9,351 bases of DNA from Dermatophilus congolensis (lineage in GTDB: Bacteria > Actinomycetota > Actinomycetes > Actinomycetales > Dermatophilaceae): NCBI GenBank assembly GCA_030538115.1, contig JAUNUP010000046.1, positions 9,007 through 18,357 of the forward strand, in the 5' to 3' direction. Position 1 is the first letter of the stretch, and each line of letters starts with the position of its first letter. A program made the position numbers and the translations under genes. This document shows positions 4,904 to 9,351 of the stretch, in pieces. The notes under the pieces are model-generated. The model did not search any database and was not told where the DNA came from. It saw only the letters and a program-made list of their open reading frames with translations.

Positions 4904-6751
4904 ATGTTCTCACCCGTTCTCGACGCAAGACAGCGTGATCGCGCATTGGCGCACCTGGGTAGCCACGAGGTCGACGTTCTGGTAGTCGGTGGCGGTGCCA
5001 CCGGAGCCGGCGTGGCGCTGGACGCGGTGGCGCGAGGGCTGTCGGTAGGGCTCGTCGAGGCGCAGGACTGGGCTGCGGGCACGTCGAGTCGCTCGAGCAA
5101 GCTGATCCACGGCGGGCTCCGCTACCTGTACCAGTTCAACGTTCCGCTAGTGGCCGAGGCCTTGCACGAGCGAGGGCTGCTCATGTCGTACCTGGCTCCG
5201 CACCTGGTCACAGCGCAACCGTTTCTGTGGCCGCTGCTCACTCCCGTGGTCGAACGGTCCTACAGCGCAGTCGGAGTGGGGGCGTACGACATGCTCGCGT
5301 TCGTCGGCTCGCTCGGCGCGCGCACGATGCCCCCGCAGAAGCACTACGGCAAGGCCGGGGTGCGACAGATCGCGCCTGGGCTGGCCGAAGACGCCTACCG
5401 GGGCGCCATCAGGTTCTTCGACGCCCGCGTCGACGACGCCCGGCTCGTGCTGGGCCTCGTGCGCACCGGAGTCGCGTACGGCGTACAGGCGGCCTCACGC
5501 ACCCGGGTCGAGGAGTACGTCAAGGCCGACGGGCGCGTCGTCGGCGCGCGGGTCACCGACCTCGAATCGGGGCGGGAGTTCACGGTGCGGGCCCGCAACG
5601 TCGTCAACGCGACCGGCGTCTGGACCCAGGAGAGCGAGGCGCTCGCGGGTGTCGCCTCCGGGCTGCGGGTGCTCGCCTCCAAAGGCATTCACATCGTCGT
5701 GCCGAAAGACCGCATCGAGTCGGAGACCGGCATTTTTCTGCGTACCGAGAAGTCGGTGCTGTTCATCATCCCGTGGGAGAGGTACTGGGTGATCGGCACG
5801 ACCGACACGCCGTACCACGGCGACCTCACCGAGCCCGTGGCCTCGGCCGACGACGTCGACTACGTGCTCGAACACGCCAACGGTGTGCTCGCCAAGCCCT
5901 TGACGAGAGACGACGTCATCGGCACCTATGCGGGCCTGCGACCTCTGGTGCAGGCCACGACCACGGAGGGTGAAGACCTCGGAGCCGCGAAGGCCACCAC
6001 CAAGGTGAGCCGCGAGCACGTGGTGATGCAGGCGGCGCCGGGGCTCACGGTCATCGCCGGGGGCAAGCTGACGACCTATCGGGTGATGGCCGAAGACGCG
6101 GTCGATGCGGTCCTCGGCGAGGCCGCGGCCAAGGAGCGTCCGTCGATCACCGAGCGGCTGCCGCTGGTCGGGGCAGTCGGACACGGCGTGGTTGTCGCCC
6201 AGGCGGCGCACACAGCTACGCGGACCGGCTGGTCGCGGGCGCAGGTCGACCACCTCATCAGCCGGTACGGAGACGAGATCCGCACCATCGAGGCCCTCGC
6301 AGACGAGGACGCGTCGCTCAAAGCACCCTTGGTCGGCGCGCCCGAATATCTGCGCGCCGAAGTGGCGTTCGCGACGCGTTACGAAGGGGCCTTGCACGTC
6401 GAAGACGTGCTGCGGCACCGCATCCGCCTCGATTACGAGCATCGCGACAGGGGCTTGTCGGCGGCGCAGGAGGTCGCCGAGATCATGGCTCCGCTGCGCG
6501 GCTGGAGCACGGAGGACGTGCGCGCCCAGGTCGACGCCTACCGGCAGCGGGTCGAGATGATCGCCTCCGCCGAGGCCGTGCGTGAGCTCGCCTGGTCGCC
6601 CGATGCGGAGGACCAGGCGCCGCGCATGCTCGGCGACCCCCATCCTGACGAGGGCGAGTTCGACGACGCCGACGGCGACGACGCCGAGCACGCCCGGTCG
6701 GGGCCGGATGTCGACAGCGGCAGACCGTCGCTACACGTGGTTCCCGACTGA
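4904..6751 (+). CDS. glpD: Glycerol-3-phosphate dehydrogenase (quinone), FAD-dependent
   Basis: GlpD oxidises sn-glycerol-3-phosphate to dihydroxyacetone phosphate at the inner face of the cytoplasmic membrane, passing electrons through FAD to the quinone pool. The 615-aa protein has an N-terminal FAD Rossmann motif VLVVGGGATGAG (25-36) with Glu52 at the end of the second strand, then GTSSRSSKLIHGGLRYL (59-75), the hallmark of GlpD flavin and substrate contacts. NATGVWTQ and VIAGGKLTTYRVMAED lie in the later FAD-binding part. A DAO C-terminal domain covers about 400-545. The last 30 or so residues form an Asp/Glu-rich, probably disordered tail (from about 582) beyond the usual end of the family. 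It leads a two-gene unit with glpK 60 bp downstream and probably shares its promoter. Confidence 0.95.
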   Translation: MFSPVLDARQRDRALAHLGSHEVDVLVVGGGATGAGVALDAVARGLSVGLVEAQDWAAGTSSRSSKLIHGGLRYLYQFNVPLVAEALHERGLLMSYLAPHLVTAQPFLWPLLTPVVERSYSAVGVGAYDMLAFVGSLGARTMPPQKHYGKAGVRQIAPGLAEDAYRGAIRFFDARVDDARLVLGLVRTGVAYGVQAASRTRVEEYVKADGRVVGARVTDLESGREFTVRARNVVNATGVWTQESEALAGVASGLRVLASKGIHIVVPKDRIESETGIFLRTEKSVLFIIPWERYWVIGTTDTPYHGDLTEPVASADDVDYVLEHANGVLAKPLTRDDVIGTYAGLRPLVQATTTEGEDLGAAKATTKVSREHVVMQAAPGLTVIAGGKLTTYRVMAEDAVDAVLGEAAAKERPSITERLPLVGAVGHGVVVAQAAHTATRTGWSRAQVDHLISRYGDEIRTIEALADEDASLKAPLVGAPEYLRAEVAFATRYEGALHVEDVLRHRIRLDYEHRDRGLSAAQEVAEIMAPLRGWSTEDVRAQVDAYRQRVEMIASAEAVRELAWSPDAEDQAPRMLGDPHPDEGEFDDADGDDAEHARSGPDVDSGRPSLHVVPD

Positions 6752-6760
6752 CACGCATCC

Positions 6761-6809
6761 GGTCGGGTTTCGGGCTCCCTCGGACCGACCCGCTCCGCCT
6801 AAGGTCGGT
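6761..6809 (+). promoter_or_regulatory. Alternative pairing region in front of glpK
   Basis: ACCGACC (6784-6790) can pair with GGTCGG upstream (6761-6766, 6 bp) or with GGTCGGT downstream (6803-6809, 7 bp). The downstream partner overlaps AAGG (6801-6804), the glpK ribosome site located 7 nt before ATG 6812. The two folds exclude each other, and the second would mask the site. This could tune GlpK translation relative to GlpD or be chance in GC-rich DNA. Confidence 0.35.
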
Positions 6810-6811
6810 GC

Positions 6812-8347
6812 ATGGCAGCGACGTCGCAGTACGTGATGGCTATCGACCAGGGCACCACGAGCACGCGCGCGATCATCGTCGATCGCTCCGGAGACGTGGT
6901 CGGCAGCGGCCAGATGGAGCATCGGCAGATCTTTCCGCGCGCCGGCTGGGTCGAGCACGATGCCGCCCAGATCTGGCGCAATACCCGGGAGGTCGTGGCG
7001 GTCGCGCTCGCGAAGGCCGGGGTGAACGCCGGTAACCTCGCGGCGGTCGGAATCACGAACCAGCGTGAGACGACGGTGGTCTGGGACAAGGCGACGGGGG
7101 AGCCGATCCACAACGCGATCGTCTGGCAGGACACCCGCACTCAGGCCCAGCTCGATGCCCTGGCGAAAGACGAGGCCGGCGCCGCCGCGATCACCGAGCG
7201 CACCGGGCTCCCGCTGGCGACGTACTTCGCCGGCCCCAAGGCGGCCTGGATCCTCGACCACGTGGACGGTGCCCGCGCGCGGGCCGAGGCGGGTGAGCTG
7301 GCAGTCGGCACCATCGACTCGTGGCTGTTGTGGAATCTCACGGGAGGAACTGATGGCGGGGTGCACGCGACCGACGTCACCAACGCCTCCCGCACGTTGC
7401 TGATGAACATCGACACCCTCGACTGGAACCCCGACCTCTGCGAGCAGATCGGCGTGCCCGAGGCCGCACTGCCGCAGATCCGGTCGTCGGCCGAGGTCTA
7501 CGGCGAGGGCCGCGAGCAGGGGCTGCTGGCGGGTGTACCGATCGCGGGGATCCTCGGCGACCAGCAGGCCGCCACGTACGGGCAGGCATGCTTCACGCCC
7601 GGCATGGCCAAGAACACGTACGGCACGGGCAATTTCATGCTGCTCAACACCGGATCGCAGATCGTGCGCAGCGAGCACGGCCTGCTCACGACGGTGGCGT
7701 ACAAGATCGGCGACGCCGACGCGGTCTACGCCCTGGAGGGCTCGATCGCGGTGACCGGCTCGCTCGTGCAGTGGCTGCGCGACAACCTCGGCCTCATCTC
7801 CAACGCTGCGGAGGTCGAAAAGCTCGCCGAGACCGTCGACGACAACGGCGGCGCTTACATCGTTCCGGCGTTCTCGGGCCTGTTCGCGCCGCACTGGCGT
7901 TCCGACGCGCGCGGCGTTGTCGTGGGACTCACCCGGTTCGTCAACAAGGGCCACCTCGCCCGCGCCGCCTTGGAGGCGACCGCCTACCAGACCCGCGACG
8001 TGATGCAGGCGATGATCGCCGACGCAGCCGCCATCGGCATCGACCTCGCGGAGCTGCGCGTCGACGGCGGGATGACCGCGAACGACCTCCTCATGCAATT
8101 CCAGTCCGACGTGCTCGACGTGCCCGTGGTGCGCCCCAAGGTCACAGAGACGACGGCGCTCGGAGCCGCGTATGCGGCCGGGGTGGCAGTCGGATACTGG
8201 GAGGGCGAGGACGACATCGCGGCCAACTGGGCGATGGATGCCCGCTGGGAGCCGTCGATCGATCCGGCCGAGCGCGACAGGCTGCTGCGCAACTGGGACA
8301 AGGCCGTCGCCCGCACTCTCGACTGGGTCGACGACGACGTGCTCTGA
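6812..8347 (+). CDS. glpK: Glycerol kinase
   Basis: GlpK phosphorylates glycerol with ATP to sn-glycerol-3-phosphate, trapping it for GlpD. This is a 511-aa FGGY-family kinase. The N-terminal domain has [16 protein letters not shown] (10-25) and NQRETTVVW with glycerol-contacting Arg85 and Glu86. [11 protein letters not shown] and [13 protein letters not shown] follow, and [10 protein letters not shown] carries the catalytic base Asp250. The C-terminal ATPase half has [39 protein letters not shown] and [17 protein letters not shown]. All catalytic residues look intact. The segment before GDQQAA reads [14 protein letters not shown]. It lacks the GGTR of the E. coli fructose-bisphosphate site and the His-containing motif phosphorylated by HPr in Firmicutes. 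AAGG 7 nt upstream supports ATG 6812. No glpF is adjacent. Confidence 0.96.
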   Translation: MAATSQYVMAIDQGTTSTRAIIVDRSGDVVGSGQMEHRQIFPRAGWVEHDAAQIWRNTREVVAVALAKAGVNAGNLAAVGITNQRETTVVWDKATGEPIHNAIVWQDTRTQAQLDALAKDEAGAAAITERTGLPLATYFAGPKAAWILDHVDGARARAEAGELAVGTIDSWLLWNLTGGTDGGVHATDVTNASRTLLMNIDTLDWNPDLCEQIGVPEAALPQIRSSAEVYGEGREQGLLAGVPIAGILGDQQAATYGQACFTPGMAKNTYGTGNFMLLNTGSQIVRSEHGLLTTVAYKIGDADAVYALEGSIAVTGSLVQWLRDNLGLISNAAEVEKLAETVDDNGGAYIVPAFSGLFAPHWRSDARGVVVGLTRFVNKGHLARAALEATAYQTRDVMQAMIADAAAIGIDLAELRVDGGMTANDLLMQFQSDVLDVPVVRPKVTETTALGAAYAAGVAVGYWEGEDDIAANWAMDARWEPSIDPAERDRLLRNWDKAVARTLDWVDDDVL

Positions 8348-8480
8348 CCAGCGCTTTCGGCGGTCCTGCAACGGGTCGAACAGGGCGCACGGCCTGCCCG
8401 GTTCAGTCGGGTCTGTGGATCCGGCTGAGCCGTTCGCTTACCGGGCGAGCCGAGGGCATGTTCGATGCGAGACTGCGGCT

Positions 8481-9227
8481 ATGGAGACGAACTCGGCGGA
8501 GCAGTGGGAGAGCGCGTCGGGGCCGGTCATCGCCGTGGTCGGCGTGGTGCGCACGGGAACGGTGGCGACGCACACGTGGAGCGGGCGTGAGACGGTCAGC
8601 GCTGCGGTCAAGACCCCGCGTGACGGGCGGGTGATACTGCGGACGCTCGGCTTCGACGGCGACGAACAGGCCGACACACGCTTCCACGGCGGGCCGAACA
8701 AGGCAGCGCTCCTTTACGCCGGGCACCACTACCCGCGCTGGCAGGCGGAGGAGCAACTCGACCTGCCGGTGGGTGCTCTCTTCGAGAACATCACGCTCGA
8801 AGATCCGCCGGGTGGTGCTGGTCCGGATGAGACGACGATCGTCTTCGGTGAGGTCTGGCGCGTCGGCGACGCGGTCGTGCAGGTGACCCAGTCACGCAGT
8901 CCTTGCTTCAAACTCGCCCGCCGATGGGGAGTGCCCGACATGGTGCTGCGGGTGCAGAACCGAGGCTGGTCGGGATGGTATGTGCGAGTGCTCGTCGAGG
9001 GCGAGGTCGGTGCCGGTGACGAGGTGCAGCGGCTCCACGTGCCCGACAGCGCACCGACGCTGGCCGAGGTCGCGAGGGTGATGAACGTCGACAAGCACGA
9101 CCTTGAGGCGGCTGCCCAGCTTGTCGACGCGCCCGGTATCCCGGAGCGCTGGCGGCAGCAACTCCGTGAACGTCTGGCCGGCCAGGTCCAAGACGACACG
9201 GCCCGACTCACGGGAGAGGGCGTCTGA
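8481..9227 (+). CDS. MOSC domain protein, YiiM-like
   Basis: This 248-aa protein resembles E. coli YiiM, a molybdenum-cofactor protein linked to reduction of N-hydroxylated purines such as 6-hydroxylaminopurine. The MOSC domain shows LGFDGDEQADTRFHGGPNKA (His69), ALFENITLE, then QVTQSRSPCFKLARRWG with Cys142 as the likely molybdenum ligand, and QNRGWSGWYVRVL. A C-terminal three-helix region (about 185-240, APTLAEVARVMN to RLAGQ) matches the YiiM tail domain (PF03475). The protein is soluble and cytosolic. ATG 8481 is chosen because the conserved region starts about 15 residues later; the ribosome site is weak. The open frame runs back into glpK, but that part is glpK read out of frame. It follows glpK by 133 bp and is probably a separate unit. 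Confidence 0.9.
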   Translation: METNSAEQWESASGPVIAVVGVVRTGTVATHTWSGRETVSAAVKTPRDGRVILRTLGFDGDEQADTRFHGGPNKAALLYAGHHYPRWQAEEQLDLPVGALFENITLEDPPGGAGPDETTIVFGEVWRVGDAVVQVTQSRSPCFKLARRWGVPDMVLRVQNRGWSGWYVRVLVEGEVGAGDEVQRLHVPDSAPTLAEVARVMNVDKHDLEAAAQLVDAPGIPERWRQQLRERLAGQVQDDTARLTGEGV

Positions 9228-9256
9228 CAGCGCGGAGCGCACCGTGCTGTCAGACG
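9221..9256 (+). terminator. Strong hairpin terminator overlapping the MOSC gene stop
   Basis: CGTCTGACAGC (9221-9231) and GCTGTCAGACG (9246-9256) are perfect 11-bp arms. The stem continues inward through one G-U and CGG/CCG to about 15 bp, with a 6-nt loop (9236-9241). The arm begins in the Gly-Val codons and contains the TGA stop (9225-9227). No T-tract follows, so this is a U-less (I-shaped) actinobacterial type. Confidence 0.7.
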
Positions 9257-9274
9257 GCACCGCCGCGCGTGGTG

Positions 9275-9330
9275 GTCCCGTGGCACATGTAGGTGCATCG
9301 GTGCTCCTTCCAGCAACGGTGCCACGGGAC
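9275..9330. repeat. Perfect 12-bp inverted repeat with 32-nt spacer
   Basis: GTCCCGTGGCAC (9275-9286) and GTGCCACGGGAC (9319-9330) are exact complements. A small inner hairpin, TGCT (9302-9305) with AGCA (9312-9315), can form. It starts 19 bp after the first terminator hairpin. It could be a second terminator, the terminator of a gene entering from the right, or a structured leader on the minus strand. No gene is supported between 9228 and the window end. Confidence 0.55.
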
Positions 9331-9351
9331 GGGAGCGGGGGATACGTCAGG

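Noticed and set aside
6731..8371. 546-codon open frame antisense to glpK
   Set aside because: It mirrors the GlpK codons and has no domain signature; it is a typical GC-rich shadow.
8172..8480. Longer MOSC protein start inside glpK
   Set aside because: That part is glpK read out of frame. The conserved MOSC region begins just after ATG 8481.
9230..9298. Cys-rich minus-strand leader peptide starting at ATG 9298 with AAGGAG 5 nt upstream
   Set aside because: The frame has no stop for about 190 codons and runs into the MOSC gene as a shadow, so it is not a discrete short peptide.

Overview
The window is GC-rich chromosomal DNA from a high-G+C Gram-positive bacterium (Actinomycetota). A Micrococcales relative fits best. 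The evidence is GTG starts, heavy use of G/C at third codon positions, an actinobacteria-typical DUF7455 zinc-ribbon gene divergent from an actinobacterial parE, and actinobacterial-style GlpD and GlpK. I see no insertion sequence, prophage gene, CRISPR array, tRNA or rRNA. All six genes are intact and belong to recognisable families.

Layout. The left end (1-142) holds a GC-rich hairpin and a run of degenerate 8-bp GTGACGNN repeats. Next, on the minus strand, come a DUF456 membrane protein (143-631) and the 69-aa zinc-ribbon DUF7455 protein (746-955). A strong hairpin separates them. A 388-bp divergent intergenic region (956-1343) follows. Its DUF7455-proximal half is packed with stem-loops, and its other half carries an inverted repeat and a candidate promoter for parE. 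ParE (1344-3473, plus) is the ATPase/TOPRIM subunit of a type II topoisomerase. It converges on a sucrase/ferredoxin-like protein gene (3553-4677, minus) across a 79-bp gap with nested inverted and direct repeats. That gene is divergent from glpD (4904-6751), which is followed 60 bp later by glpK (6812-8347). A YiiM-like MOSC-domain gene (8481-9227) comes next, and the window ends with two strong hairpins (9221-9256 and 9275-9330).

How the genes work together. glpK and glpD form a compact glycerol catabolism unit: GlpK makes glycerol-3-phosphate, and GlpD oxidises it to dihydroxyacetone phosphate and feeds electrons to the quinone pool. No glycerol facilitator (glpF) or adjacent regulator is present. 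A perfect 14-bp palindrome about 100 bp upstream of glpD is the best candidate operator. ParE manages chromosome topology; its partner parC is not in the window. The other genes (DUF456, DUF7455, Suc/Fer-like, MOSC) have no evident pathway link to their neighbours.

I do not see a clear undescribed multi-gene system. The parts most worth a second look are non-coding: the stem-loop leader upstream of DUF7455, the nested repeat at the parE/Suc-Fer junction, the palindrome before glpD, the alternative pairings before glpK and the 8-bp repeat array.
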